From Oleiagrimonas citrea (GTDB taxonomy: Bacteria; Pseudomonadota; Gammaproteobacteria; Xanthomonadales; Rhodanobacteraceae), in NCBI RefSeq assembly GCF_012395255.1, contig NZ_JAAZQD010000001.1, positions 1 to 64,000 on the forward strand: 64,000 bases of DNA. The letters run 5' to 3'. A program made the translations under genes and the position numbers. The notes under the pieces were generated by a model. It did no database searches. It was not told where the DNA came from and saw only the letters and a list, made by a program, of their open reading frames with translations. Shown here one piece after another: positions 28,487 through 40,076 of the stretch. Numbering within the stretch: the first letter of the stretch is position 1; the number at the start of each line of letters is the position of its first letter.

Positions 28487-30331
28487 TCATTCTCGTCCAG
28501 TGCCGAACAGATGCCGCCGGGGCACCCGCGCTTCGTACAGTCGGCGTGAATGTGCCTTCAACAGATCAATGCGACTGATGACGCCAACGATCCGCCTCGG
28601 ATCGCCCGCTTCGACCACCACAAGGAGGCTGGCATCGCAGTCCACCATGTGGTCCGCGGCTTCGCGCAGCGAGTGGTTTTTGTTCACGACGGCCGGCGGC
28701 CGGCAAATCAGTCGGGCAAGCCGCTGTTCTGGATCGTGCTTGGGGGCAAGCAGGTCACGGCGAGTAAGTACACCGACAAGATGATCCTGCGCATCGACGA
28801 CGGGGAACCCTTCGTGGTGGGCGCGTGTATCGCCGGACACGAACCACTGCAGGACGTCAGCCAACCGCTGGTCGACGCGAAGGGTCACGACTTCGCGTGT
28901 GCATACCTCACCGGTCGTGAAGCGATCGAGGTAGTCATCGCTGTATTCGGAAGGTACCCGTACGCCGCGCCGCTCGATTTTTTCGGTCATGATGGTCCGC
29001 TTCATCAACAGGCCGGATACCAGATAGGCGGCGGCACAGCCGGCGAGCAAGGGCAGGAAGCCGTGGACCTGCTGTGTGGTTTCGAACGCGAACACGACCG
29101 AAGTCATCAGCGCACGTGAGGAACCGGCGAACATGGCGGCCATGCCAACCAGTGCGGCCAGCCTGGGATCCACGCCCAGTACGGGCCACCAGGAAGCTAC
29201 GGCGATGCCGAGCACGCCACCGAGTGCGCCGCCGATGGTGAACAGCGGGGCGAGCGTGCCTCCGGAGGTACCGCTGCCCAGCGCGACCACCCAGGATGTG
29301 AATTTGGCCACGCATAGCAGCGCCAGCGCTCCCAGTCCGAGATGTCCGCTGATGATGGCGGTGATGTTGTCGTAACCCACGCCCAGGGTGGACGGCATGA
29401 GATAACCGATCACACCGACGGCCACGCCCCCGATGGCCGGCCACCACATCCAGTGCACCGGCAGCTTTTCGAACGTGTCTTCCACGGCATAGGTGGCGTG
29501 CGTCACGCCGATGCTTACCAGTCCCACCAGGATGCCGAAGACCGTATACATGCCTAGCGCCGGCAGCGTGGCCAGTGCCACGTCGGGCATGGGGAAAACC
29601 GGTGCGGTGCCCATCAGCATGTAGCGCATGCCCGTGGCGGTGACCGTGGCCAGTGCCACCGGGATGAGGGAGCGGGCACGTCGTTCGAAAAGAAGCAGTT
29701 CGACGGCAAGCAGGACCGCCGAAACCGGCGCGGAGAAGATGGCGGCCATGCCGGCTGCAGCGCCAGCCGCCAGGAGCGTCTTGCGCTCGTCGGCGGTGAC
29801 ATGGAGCAACTGGCCCAGCAGCGATCCCAGTGCGCCACCGGTTGCGATGATCGGACCTTCCGCGCCGAAGGGGCCACCCGTGCCGATGGCGATGGCGGAC
29901 GAAACGGGTTTGAGCCAGGTCACGCGAGGTGGAACCCGACTTTCGTTCAGCAGGATCTGCTCCATGGCCTCGGGGATGCCGTGACCACGGATGGCCGTCG
30001 ATCCCCAGCGCGCCATCACGCCGACGATCAGGCCGCCGACGATAGGTACGGCGATCACCCACGCACCGAGATGCAGCGTGGTCGGATTGACGAAGGTCGT
30101 GCTCCAGCGACCATAGAACGCCAGATTGGTGATCAGCCCGATCAGCGCCACCAGGACCTTGGCAATGACGCTCGCGGCGACGCCCAGCACGATCGCCAGC
30201 AAGACGATCCTGAGCACGCGTGCATTCAGCATCCGCGTGCGGCGCGGCATGTGCACCGCAGCCATGGAGTCTTCCAGGGCGGGAGAAACTGGCAGGGCCT
30301 CGCGTCGATGGTGTTCGGGGGCTTCGGTCAT
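28487..30331 (-). CDS. ClC-family chloride channel/antiporter with CBS domains
   Basis: A 614-residue inner-membrane protein with the ClC selectivity motifs GHGIPEA, GPFGAEGPI (gating Glu present), and GSGTSGGTLAP, and about a dozen hydrophobic helices. The C-terminal 150 residues form a tandem CBS pair (TGEVCTREVVTL, LVGVLTRRDLL, IVGVISRIDLL) that may sense nucleotides. The gene lies downstream of the copper genes and upstream of DUF488 on the same strand, so it may help anion balance or acid/metal stress tolerance. That role is inferred from position only. The N-terminal 30 residues are hydrophilic, and an internal start is possible. Confidence 0.93.
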   Translation of the reverse strand: MTEAPEHHRREALPVSPALEDSMAAVHMPRRTRMLNARVLRIVLLAIVLGVAASVIAKVLVALIGLITNLAFYGRWSTTFVNPTTLHLGAWVIAVPIVGGLIVGVMARWGSTAIRGHGIPEAMEQILLNESRVPPRVTWLKPVSSAIAIGTGGPFGAEGPIIATGGALGSLLGQLLHVTADERKTLLAAGAAAGMAAIFSAPVSAVLLAVELLLFERRARSLIPVALATVTATGMRYMLMGTAPVFPMPDVALATLPALGMYTVFGILVGLVSIGVTHATYAVEDTFEKLPVHWMWWPAIGGVAVGVIGYLMPSTLGVGYDNITAIISGHLGLGALALLCVAKFTSWVVALGSGTSGGTLAPLFTIGGALGGVLGIAVASWWPVLGVDPRLAALVGMAAMFAGSSRALMTSVVFAFETTQQVHGFLPLLAGCAAAYLVSGLLMKRTIMTEKIERRGVRVPSEYSDDYLDRFTTGEVCTREVVTLRVDQRLADVLQWFVSGDTRAHHEGFPVVDAQDHLVGVLTRRDLLAPKHDPEQRLARLICRPPAVVNKNHSLREAADHMVDCDASLLVVVEAGDPRRIVGVISRIDLLKAHSRRLYEARVPRRHLFGTGRE

Positions 30332-30475
30332 CGGATCGACTCAGTTGAGAGAGCAATCCGCCATTCTAGGTTTGTGCCATTCAGAATGCTTGCTGGAAGA
30401 TGAATGCCCCGGGCCTAACCCTCCATCGGGCGTCAATGGTTTTCCCGATCATTCACGGCGGCATTTCGATGACTA

Positions 30476-31144
30476 TTACATCGCCTCCTTGATGCCGGCG
30501 CGAATCAGTAGCCAGTTCACGGGGTAGGTGCATACGAAACCGCACAGCATGGCCACCTGCATCATCCACCAGAACAGCCAGCGGTCCGGGGTCATCGCGG
30601 ATTCGCCGAACAACGCGAAGATGCTGATCGCCATCCAGCCGTACATGCCGATCTGCCAGAACGACAGCGACAGCACATCGGACTTGAACGACTGCCAGGC
30701 CACGACCAGCCTGGGCTGATCGGACATGGCTATCTGGGCGCCGTACTGAAACACGATGCCGATGGTCAACGCGGCGATGTAGTCGACGATCCAGTTGCCG
30801 AATACCTTGTGTCCGAGGACCACGAAGCCGAGACCGAGCACGAACATGCCGCCCTCGACCAGCAGATCGGCCAACGAACAGCCCGCCCCGCAGTGCGTCG
30901 CGCCCAGCGCCACGCTCTGCCACATCGGTCGTCGGCCGTGTCGTTTAGCCGATGAACCGGCAATCGGAGCACGCCCGAACCACAGGTACATCAGCAAGGC
31001 GAAAAGCCCGCCCCAGAGAAACGTCAGCGGCCAGACCCATTTCATCACCGTCATCGGTGGCGGACGCCGCTGCAGGTCGCGTATCGACCACAGCATCAGC
31101 GCGACGGAAATCGCTATGTTGGTGATGGCGAGCGTTTTCAGCAT
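30476..31144 (-). CDS. DUF4396-type membrane protein
   Basis: 222 residues with about six membrane helices. The start at 31144 (MLKTLAITNIAIS) is chosen over the longer frame from 31306, whose first 54 residues are low-complexity and lie over an intergenic region. The block ALGATHCGAGCSLADLL with two Cys and a His looks like the conserved metal-binding-like signature of this family, placed between helices. Similar genes are commonly seen beside copper-resistance oxidases, which fits the neighbours here. No enzymatic function is established. Confidence 0.75.
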   Translation of the reverse strand: MLKTLAITNIAISVALMLWSIRDLQRRPPPMTVMKWVWPLTFLWGGLFALLMYLWFGRAPIAGSSAKRHGRRPMWQSVALGATHCGAGCSLADLLVEGGMFVLGLGFVVLGHKVFGNWIVDYIAALTIGIVFQYGAQIAMSDQPRLVVAWQSFKSDVLSLSFWQIGMYGWMAISIFALFGESAMTPDRWLFWWMMQVAMLCGFVCTYPVNWLLIRAGIKEAM

Positions 31145-31324
31145 TGTTGCACTCCCGGAATATCGATGACGACCGCATGCCGGACTCGGCATGCGGTCAC
31201 AGGGTGGAACCATGTTCTGCCCACGACCTCCGGCGCATGGCCATCGGCCATTTTGGGCATGGGCAGCTGCGGTACGATGTTGCCTCGCCGTCTGCCGGGG
31301 CAACATCGCATCGTCTCGACACGC

Positions 31325-31996
31325 CTAGCTGCTTTGCGCGGTTGCTGGGCTTGCCGTGTCCGTCGGAGCGTGCGTGGTGTCGGTCGGGGCATCGGCGCCG
31401 GGCGCGTGGTTCGGCTGCGAGGGTGCCTCGTGGGGGTGTTGATGGACGTGGTCGTGATCCATGTCCATGTCCTCGTCCGGCGGAGCCTTGGCAACGATGG
31501 CCTTGTATTGCGCCGGCGTCATCCCGGGCAGTTTCTCCACGAAGGCCACCATGCTCCAGATCGTGGGATCGTCATGGCCGGCCATGCTCCAGGCCGGCAT
31601 GGCACTCATCTTGATGCCATGCTTGATGACCCAGAATGCATGTTTCGGATCGACATGAACCTTGGACAAGTCGGGCGGCTTGGGATACATCCCGACCCGC
31701 AACTCGGAGTCGTTCACACCGGGCGAGAGGTGGCATCCCGTGCACATGGCCGCATATTGACCGGCGCCCTTGAGAATCAACTTCGGATCGTCGAGATCGG
31801 GAACAACGACACCTTCCGAACGCAGGTCGATCGAGCGATCGCGCAAGACCTGCAACATGGCATACACAGGCTTGGTGTGATGATCGTCTGCACCGATGTT
31901 GTAGATTCCTGAATAGACGAAAACGCCGGTTCCCGCGGTCAGCAGGACCAACACGACCAGAAAAGCAATGCCGTAGTGCTTAACGTGTTTTTTCAT
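31325..31996 (-). CDS. Membrane-anchored monohaem cytochrome c with His-rich tail
   Basis: 223 residues. One N-terminal hydrophobic helix (YGIAFLVVLVLLTAGTGVF) acts as signal anchor, followed by a periplasmic cytochrome c domain with CTGCH as the haem site and a downstream Met in KMSAMPAW as probable axial ligand. The C-terminus is rich in His, Asp and Pro (DMDMDHDHVHQHPHE) and could bind copper. It lies 20 bases after copB on the same strand, so it may pass electrons or copper in the periplasm alongside CopA. The position is seen; the role is inferred. Confidence 0.88.
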   Translation of the reverse strand: MKKHVKHYGIAFLVVLVLLTAGTGVFVYSGIYNIGADDHHTKPVYAMLQVLRDRSIDLRSEGVVVPDLDDPKLILKGAGQYAAMCTGCHLSPGVNDSELRVGMYPKPPDLSKVHVDPKHAFWVIKHGIKMSAMPAWSMAGHDDPTIWSMVAFVEKLPGMTPAQYKAIVAKAPPDEDMDMDHDHVHQHPHEAPSQPNHAPGADAPTDTTHAPTDTASPATAQSS

Positions 31997-32016
31997 TTCG
32001 ATCGCTCCGCTCTATT

Positions 32017-33051
32017 TCAGAACCAGATCCGGAGTCCGGCCAGTAACTGATGGTCGGTAACGGGACTGCCCTCAAGTCGCGCCATGCGCGCCGTCCCTCC
32101 CCACTTGCGCGTCCAGGCGAAGCCCACATAGGGTGCGAACTTGCGGCTGAACTCGTATCTCAAACGCAGGCTCAGCGCCGTGTCAGCAAGGCCGGCCGCG
32201 TACATGCGCCGAGGGTCGCCCCTGCCATAGGCATTGAGCTCCAGTTCCGGTTCCAGGATCAAGCGCTGCGTAAACAGCCATTCCTGCGAAGTACGTACGC
32301 GCAGCGCGCTGCGCCCGCTCGGACCCAGGTACACGGTTCCCTCGAAATCGAACTGATAGGGCGCAAGCCCCTGAATGCCTAGTGCGGCCCAGTTGCGCGT
32401 GGGTCCCACACCGAGATCGTGCCTGGCACCGAGCATCACATCCCAGAACGGACTGACTGCGTGCCCCCAGAGCAGCTCGGCATCTCCTTCCTCGAGGCGC
32501 CCGCCGCTGCGCGCGCCTTCGGTGCGCACCCACAGTCGATTCGTATTGTGACCGGCCCACGCCTTGACTTCCCAGGCTTGGGACGAACCGCTGTCGCCTC
32601 GGACATATTCCAGGCTGTTCAGCATGAATTTCGACAGCAATGGATCGCTGGGCATGTGCAGGGTGACGCCATAAGCCGAATACGGCTCCGGCGCAGCGCC
32701 GTCGCTCTTGGGCAGGCTGCCGATGGTGGGCGAGCGTGCCGGATTGTCCTCGGCATGCTGCATGTGCATGGCATGGGAGGACATGTCCATCTTGGGCTTG
32801 GGACATGCTTCCATGGAGGATTCGTCGTCCGCATGCGGATGCATCGACTTGCCGCATGGATGATGATCTGCCTTCTCCTGGCTTGATGTCATGGCTCCGA
32901 CCGCGGGCGCGGTCGAGGGAGCCGGCGAGTGGTCTTGCGAGACTTGCTGCTTTGCCACCACCGACGCGCTGAGCATCAGCACAACCAAGCCCGTCGCACG
33001 AATGACCCGGTTACGGAAAGCGACGTCCATTCGGTTTGTACACGCGTTCAT
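32017..33051 (-). CDS. copB: Copper resistance outer-membrane protein CopB
   Basis: 344 residues: signal peptide (VIRATGLVVLMLSASVVAK), a His/Met-rich periplasmic segment (HADDESSMEACPKPKMDMSS), then the CopB beta-barrel domain ending in the aromatic LAGLRIWF expected for outer-membrane insertion. The start at 33051 is chosen because AAGGAG precedes it by 6 bases; the frame runs further upstream inside copA. It lies 11 bases after the copA stop, the usual copAB order. It is thought to bind or exclude copper at the outer membrane. Confidence 0.92.
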   Translation of the reverse strand: MNACTNRMDVAFRNRVIRATGLVVLMLSASVVAKQQVSQDHSPAPSTAPAVGAMTSSQEKADHHPCGKSMHPHADDESSMEACPKPKMDMSSHAMHMQHAEDNPARSPTIGSLPKSDGAAPEPYSAYGVTLHMPSDPLLSKFMLNSLEYVRGDSGSSQAWEVKAWAGHNTNRLWVRTEGARSGGRLEEGDAELLWGHAVSPFWDVMLGARHDLGVGPTRNWAALGIQGLAPYQFDFEGTVYLGPSGRSALRVRTSQEWLFTQRLILEPELELNAYGRGDPRRMYAAGLADTALSLRLRYEFSRKFAPYVGFAWTRKWGGTARMARLEGSPVTDHQLLAGLRIWF

Positions 33052-33062
33052 CGTCATCTCCT

Positions 33063-34871
33063 TCACTTGACCACGATGGCGCGGAACATGCCGCTGTCCA
33101 TGTGATAGAGCATGTGGCAGTGATACGCCCACCGTCCAAGTGCATCGGCCGTGACCCGATAGCTGATGCGCTGTGCGGGTCGTACATTGACGGTGTGCTT
33201 GCGCACGCGGAATTCGCCATCGGGCGTTTCCACCTCGCTCCACATGCCATGCATGTGAATGGGATGATTCATCATGGTGTCGTTGATCAGCACGATGCGA
33301 AGACGCTCGCCATGGTGGAACAGGATCGGTCGCGCTTTGTCATACGGCACGCCGTTGAACGACCACATGTAGCGGCCCATGTTGCCGGTCAGATGCAATT
33401 CGATCTCGCGCCCCGGCGCTCGATCGTCGATAGGACCGCCGATCGTGTGCATGTCGGCATAGGTAAGGACGCGACGACCGTTGTTCCGCAGCCCGGCACC
33501 GGGATCGTCCAGTGCCGTGGAGGCCACGTCGATGCACTTGGTGTTCTGCGGGCCGTACTCGGTAGGGTAATGATGGTGGATGGGCACCGTTTGCGCGGAC
33601 ATGGACATGCCGGCCATGCCCTGCATCGCGCTCATGTCATGGCCCTTGGCCATGTGCTGCCCACTGCCCATCGCCATGTCTTTCATGCCGGCCATACCCT
33701 TCATGCCGGCCATGTTCATGCCCATGTCGGCCATGGTCAGGCTCGGGATCGGATCCATAGCGGGCACCTCGGCCCGCATGCCCTCGCGCGGGGCCAGTGT
33801 AGCCAAGGCAAAACCGCTGCGATCGATGGCCTGAGCAAAAACGGTCCAGGCGCGGTCGGCCGCCGGCTCGACAATCACGTCCAGCGTTTCGGCCACCCCG
33901 ATGCGGAACTCCTCGACCGACACCGGATCGATGTCCTGGCCATCGGTGGCGACGACGGTCATCTTCAGACCCGGAATCCGCACATCGAAGTAGGTCATCG
34001 CGGAGGCGTTGATGAAGCGAAGGCGAACTTTCTCGCCATGCTTGAACAGCCCCGTCCAGTTGCCTGCCGGCGGCACGCCGTTGATCAGGTAGGTGTAGGT
34101 GTAGCCGGTCACGTCGGACAGGTCGCGCGGACTCATGCGCATCTTGTCCCAGGCCAGGCGCTGTTTCAGCGCCGTGGAGATGCCGTGGGCGCGGGCATCG
34201 CGCATCAGTTCCGGGATGGTCGGTTCCGTGCGGCTGTAGTAGTCGCCCATCTTCTTGAGGTTGGCGTAGATGGTTTCCGGGTCGGAGTCGCTCCAGTCCG
34301 AGAGCACCATTACGTAGTCGCGCTGGGCGGGGAAGCGCTCGCCGTCACGCGGTTCGACCACGATCGCACCGTACAGGCCGGTCTGCTCCTGGAATCGCGT
34401 GTGGCTGTGGTACCAGTAGGTGCCCGATTGCTTGACCCGGAAATGGTAGCGGTACATGCCGCCCGGCGCGATGCCGGGGTAACTCAGGCCGGGCACGCCG
34501 TCCATGCGGAACGGCAGCAGGATTCCGTGCCAGTGGATGGAGCTGGATACCGGCAGCCGATTGCGCACGTCGAGGGTGATCAAGTCACCTTCGCGCCAGT
34601 GCAACACCGGTGCCGGAAGTTGTCCGTTGATGGCCGTGGCCAGCACCTTGCGGCCGGTGATGTTGACCGGCGTCTCGGCAATGTCCAGCTTGAAGTGGGT
34701 GCCGCGCAACACCGCCGGATGGCGAGATGCTGCGGAAGCGGAAAGCGCGTCGGCAGCCCACCCCGTACCGGGTTTCAGCAGAGCCAAACCCGCGGCGGCA
34801 CCGCCCAGGCCCAGCACGAAGCGTCGTCGCGACAACAGGGCCGCTGACGGATGATCGTGTTCGAATGACAT
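33063..34871 (-). CDS. copA: Copper resistance multicopper oxidase CopA
   Basis: A 602-residue periplasmic multicopper oxidase that oxidises Cu(I). A twin-arginine signal (SRRRFVLGLGGAAAG) is at the N-terminus. The four copper-ligand blocks are intact: HWHGILLP, YHSHTRFQ, HPIHMHGMW and HCHMLYHMDSGM. A Met-rich region (around residues 375-425, repeated MAGM/MKGM units) would bind Cu(I). Adjacent upstream is a CopL-like leader and downstream copB, the copLAB arrangement well known in xanthomonads. A long ORF on the opposite strand is only a shadow. Confidence 0.96.
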   Translation of the reverse strand: MSFEHDHPSAALLSRRRFVLGLGGAAAGLALLKPGTGWAADALSASAASRHPAVLRGTHFKLDIAETPVNITGRKVLATAINGQLPAPVLHWREGDLITLDVRNRLPVSSSIHWHGILLPFRMDGVPGLSYPGIAPGGMYRYHFRVKQSGTYWYHSHTRFQEQTGLYGAIVVEPRDGERFPAQRDYVMVLSDWSDSDPETIYANLKKMGDYYSRTEPTIPELMRDARAHGISTALKQRLAWDKMRMSPRDLSDVTGYTYTYLINGVPPAGNWTGLFKHGEKVRLRFINASAMTYFDVRIPGLKMTVVATDGQDIDPVSVEEFRIGVAETLDVIVEPAADRAWTVFAQAIDRSGFALATLAPREGMRAEVPAMDPIPSLTMADMGMNMAGMKGMAGMKDMAMGSGQHMAKGHDMSAMQGMAGMSMSAQTVPIHHHYPTEYGPQNTKCIDVASTALDDPGAGLRNNGRRVLTYADMHTIGGPIDDRAPGREIELHLTGNMGRYMWSFNGVPYDKARPILFHHGERLRIVLINDTMMNHPIHMHGMWSEVETPDGEFRVRKHTVNVRPAQRISYRVTADALGRWAYHCHMLYHMDSGMFRAIVVK

Positions 34872-34988
34872 GAGTCACTACTCCTCGGACGACGCGGCGC
34901 ATGGCGCGTCGCCGAAATTGCACAGGAAACCCGTGTCGCAAAGGACGCGGGACTGACGCCTAACTCGGCGCAATTTGCAGGAGGGTGA

Positions 34989-35339
34989 TCAGGCCGACGG
35001 TGGATGCAACAGCGGAGGGTGCAGTCGGACGGGGACGGAGGGCGCGAGCGGCGCGTATTCGTTGCCGTGCATGGAGGCATGCGCCAGCGCGCGGCTGTCG
35101 GGCACGGTTCCGCCGTAACACAGGCCACCGCAGTGGCAGCCGAATTGCGCTCCGCAGGTGTGCGAAGCATGCGTGTGTCCCGTCGTCGTGGACAGGGTCG
35201 ATGCCTGCAAAGAGAGGGTATCGTGCGTCGGCACAGGCATCGCCTGTGCCATGCCCATCAGAACTAGTCCCAGCCACGCCAGAAGCGCCAGGGCACTTGC
35301 GCGGCGGAACCAGTGTTTCTCGTGGGCGCGGACGAACAT
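34989..35339 (-). CDS. CopL-like small His/Cys-rich protein
   Basis: About 116 residues from MFVRAHEKHWFRR. One hydrophobic segment (ASALALLAWLGLVLMGMAQA) is probably a signal peptide, followed by GHTHASHTCGAQFGCHCGGLC, a cluster of His and Cys suited to copper binding. It precedes copA on the same strand, as copL does in copLAB operons, where it is needed for copper-induced expression. The start is uncertain: in-frame ATGs at 35372 and 35438 also exist and none has a clear ribosome site. Symbol withheld because similarity is by position and composition. Confidence 0.55.
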   Translation of the reverse strand: MFVRAHEKHWFRRASALALLAWLGLVLMGMAQAMPVPTHDTLSLQASTLSTTTGHTHASHTCGAQFGCHCGGLCYGGTVPDSRALAHASMHGNEYAPLAPSVPVRLHPPLLHPPSA

Positions 35340-35457
35340 AAGCGTAGTGTACCCCAATCGGACATCATTCATGGCATGACGTCGTCGCGTTGTATCCGCC
35401 CAGCCGGGTGCCGCCTTACAGTCTCCTTTCCAAGTCATACGTGACGTTCAGGGGCTC

Positions 35458-35868
35458 TTATCTTGAATGATGTAGCGCCGCAATTAACGGGCAGGAGACT
35501 TCCCCGTGCTGCGCGTTGCACTTGCTTATCAGTGTGGACAGCGCCCCCTCCATCCGTTTGAGGTTCGACAGGCGGGCGCGTACATCGGCCAAGCGCTGCC
35601 TAGCCAATTCGGCGGCTTCGCTGCAATGGGCCCCATCCTCCAGTTTCAGGAGCTGGCCGATTTCGTCCAAATTGAAGCCCAGCCTCTGGGCCGATTTCAC
35701 GAACCTCACCCGTTCCACATCCCCCTGCCCATAACGGCGAATCCTGCCCTGGGGACGCTCGGGTGTCGGTAGAAGCCCTCTTTTTTGATAGAAACGGATG
35801 GTTTCCACATTGACCCCTGCCGTCGCTGCAAAGGCACCGATCGTCAGGCTCCCTCGGGCATGGTTCAT
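35458..35868 (-). CDS. merR: Mercury-responsive regulator MerR
   Basis: 136 residues: N-terminal MerR-type winged helix ([25 protein letters not shown]), then a dimerisation helix and the three mercury-ligand cysteines in GAHCSEA, SKCNAQ and VSCPLI, matching Cys82, Cys117 and Cys126 of Tn501 MerR. It represses and, with Hg(II), activates the divergent merTPCA promoter by twisting DNA between -35 and -10. It is transcribed towards the copper operon, so readthrough into copL-copA is possible. Confidence 0.95.
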   Translation of the reverse strand: MNHARGSLTIGAFAATAGVNVETIRFYQKRGLLPTPERPQGRIRRYGQGDVERVRFVKSAQRLGFNLDEIGQLLKLEDGAHCSEAAELARQRLADVRARLSNLKRMEGALSTLISKCNAQHGEVSCPLIAALHHSR

Positions 35869-35873
35869 GGCGC

Positions 35874-35904
35874 TTGACTCCGTACTTGACTACGGAAATA
35901 AGCT
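35874..35904 (+). promoter_or_regulatory. mer promoter/operator
   Basis: TTGACT at 35874-35879 and TAAGCT at 35899-35904 are separated by 19 bases, the over-long spacer typical of MerR-controlled promoters. The palindrome CCGTAC...TACGG between them is the MerR operator. It reads rightward into merT and overlaps the merR leader. Confidence 0.92.
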
Positions 35905-35939
35905 TACGCCATCCGGTCGATGCTCGGAAGGAGCGTGGC

Positions 35940-36290
35940 ATGTCTGAACTGAAACAGGGGCGAAGTGCTCTGGCCGCTGGCGGTCTCGCCGCCATCCTGG
36001 CCTCCACCTGCTGCCTCGGTCCCCTGGTACTTGTCGCCCTGGGTTTCTCGGGTGCCTGGATTGGCAACCTCACGGTGCTGGAACCGTATCGTCCGCTGTT
36101 CATCGGTGCCGCCCTGCTTGCCCTGTTCTTCGCCTGGCGCCGGATCTACCGACCGGTCACTGTGTGCACGCCCGGTGAGGTATGTGCCAGGCCGCAGGTT
36201 CGCACCACGTACAAGCTGATCTTTTGGCTTGTCGCAGCTCTGGTGCTGGTCGCGCTTGTGTATCCCTATGTGCTTCCGCTGTTCTACTGA
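35940..36290 (+). CDS. merT: Mercuric ion transporter MerT
   Basis: 116-residue inner-membrane protein with three helices; the paired Cys in helix one (ASTCCLGPLVLV) and a second Cys pair in the cytoplasmic loop (VCTPGEVCARP) relay Hg(II) from MerP to MerA. The ATG at 35940 is preceded by AAGGAG with 7-base spacing; an upstream in-frame start at 35874 lies inside the promoter. First gene of merTPCA. Confidence 0.95.
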   Translation: MSELKQGRSALAAGGLAAILASTCCLGPLVLVALGFSGAWIGNLTVLEPYRPLFIGAALLALFFAWRRIYRPVTVCTPGEVCARPQVRTTYKLIFWLVAALVLVALVYPYVLPLFY

Positions 36291-36305
36291 AGGGAGAGAT
36301 TCCAC

Positions 36306-36590
36306 ATGAAAAAACTCGTCATCCTCGCCGTACTCTCCGCAGTGCTTGCCGCACCCGCCTGGGCCGCCGATCAGACGGTCACCCTGTCCGTACCTGGGAT
36401 GACCTGCGCGGCCTGCCCGATCACGGTCAAGACGGCCCTGTTCCGAGTCCCCGGTGTGAAGAAGGTGGTGGTGCATTTTCGTCAGCGCGATGCCGTGGTG
36501 ACCTTCGACGACACCAAGACCCGGGCTGCGGCGCTCACCAAGGCCACCGCCAATGCCGGCTATCCGTCTACCGTCAAGCAGGGCGAGTAA
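36306..36590 (+). CDS. merP: Periplasmic mercury-binding protein MerP
   Basis: 94 residues: cleavable signal peptide ending in APAWAA, then a heavy-metal-associated domain with GMTCAACP as the Hg(II) site. It scavenges mercury in the periplasm and hands it to MerT. A GGGAGAG ribosome site precedes the ATG, 15 bases after merT. Confidence 0.96.
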   Translation: MKKLVILAVLSAVLAAPAWAADQTVTLSVPGMTCAACPITVKTALFRVPGVKKVVVHFRQRDAVVTFDDTKTRAAALTKATANAGYPSTVKQGE

Positions 36591-36594
36591 GGCC

Positions 36595-38726
<2,132 letters not shown>

Positions 38727-38871
38727 CTGACACGTACGCCTTATACGTGTACTTCCTTACGGCGACCTCGAAGTGTTGGAAGATGATTCCAGCCATACAG
38801 AGCTGCTGTAATCCAGCAACCTAGGGACAGATCGGGGCCTGCAGCGATGACCCCAGACAGTCGGGCTTCTT

Positions 38872-39948
38872 TCATGACCGGCTATCTGAATTTTGCTGAC
38901 GTGGTGTCGATGAATCCGGCCAGTGTCCTTCGTCATCAGCCAAAAAAGTGATGATGTCCTCCGTGAAGGACCGTGGGGTCCTATGCGAGTCGTAAAGGTA
39001 GTCCCAGGCCTTGAAACGGGCAAATTGCTCGCGTTCGAAGATGACATGCCGTCCATCATCGTCTCTCAGTTCGTCAGTCGCCTCCGTGGGCATTCGCAGT
39101 GCATAGAAAAACTCCAAACCCTTGGTCCCTCGGATCAGTAGCAATCTTTCACGTACCCAACTGCGCCAATCAGGCTTGAGCTTGCCCTCATCTTCCAGGT
39201 AAAGACAGTACGAGCGAAGCAGGTCTTCGTGAATGTGAATATGGACGTGGGCCTTGGCGATCGCCACTTGTTCACCTCGATAAATGACATGGTCAAGTAA
39301 TGCATCGCCAGCTAACTCGGTGATCTCAGAAAGATGCGTGACGAACGGAATCGATGACAGGACCAGCAGAAGTACCCGCCAAAAGCTGTGCGCACAGTCG
39401 AAGGCCAATTCGTCATTGCGCGTTTCACGCGCCTCGCGCAACAAGAGTGCCAATGCAGCAAGTGCTTCGAACGTACCGCGGTTTTCGAGTTGGCGCAGGG
39501 TGACACGAGTCAACTTTCGACGCCTGAGTGCTAGCTCAGTGGCAGCAGAGCGCGTCTTAAAGACGATATTGCGCACTTCCGATCCCAATGCCCCTAGCCA
39601 AGCTGCGCTGTTTGCAGTGACGTCGACGTCGGGATCGATGATCGTCCAATAAGGGTGTTCCAATAGAGGACGGCTGCCTGGAAAGACTTGTTCTGCACGT
39701 TCCACGAGGTCATCGCGGGGTACGTGCTTCCCTTGGGCATAACGTGCCATGCGATTGCGGTGTGAAATAGCACCTCCAGTGGCTCGTGTGAAGCCTTCAG
39801 GGATCAGCGCTTTTTCCAATGCATAGCTCGACTTCCCACGCGACCGGGAACGCAACCACGCATACCAGAGTTGCACGCGTTGCTGGTCGATTCGGCGCCG
39901 GATCGGGCTCCGCTGACGCCGTCTTGTTGCCCCTGAAATTTCGCGCAT
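38872..39948 (-). CDS. Unknown protein in IS21 cargo, divergent from a small HTH gene
   Basis: About 358 residues from MREISGATRRRQRSPIRR; an in-frame start at 40014 is also open. I do not recognise it. The N-terminus is very basic (RRRQRSPIRRRIDQQR), followed by a region with MARYAQGKHVPRDDLVERAEQVFPGS, which reads like a small DNA-binding or repeat-length module, then a mostly helical body. It faces the small HTH gene at 40077 across a short promoter region, a layout typical of a regulator/target or partition-like pair. The two may be remnants of an older mobile element captured with the mer genes. Confidence 0.6.
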   Translation of the reverse strand: MREISGATRRRQRSPIRRRIDQQRVQLWYAWLRSRSRGKSSYALEKALIPEGFTRATGGAISHRNRMARYAQGKHVPRDDLVERAEQVFPGSRPLLEHPYWTIIDPDVDVTANSAAWLGALGSEVRNIVFKTRSAATELALRRRKLTRVTLRQLENRGTFEALAALALLLREARETRNDELAFDCAHSFWRVLLLVLSSIPFVTHLSEITELAGDALLDHVIYRGEQVAIAKAHVHIHIHEDLLRSYCLYLEDEGKLKPDWRSWVRERLLLIRGTKGLEFFYALRMPTEATDELRDDDGRHVIFEREQFARFKAWDYLYDSHRTPRSFTEDIITFLADDEGHWPDSSTPRQQNSDSRS

Positions 39949-40076
39949 GGGTCTGCAAGAATACCCTTGGAGTATTAAATACAGCGGGTTAGCTAGGCAT
40001 ATAGAGTAAAACAATCCTACTTATTTGCCGGCTACCAGAACAGCCGGTAGGGTCGTAGCATCAGTTGTGACCTTCC

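Noticed and set aside
28935..30356. 473-residue minus-strand ORF in another frame of the ClC gene
   Set aside because: Arg/His-rich frame-shifted shadow of the ClC coding sequence, which has all family motifs.
33036..34847. Long plus-strand ORF (603 residues) opposite copA
   Set aside because: Shadow of copA; the His-rich sequence arises from reading codons for Met and His on the other strand.
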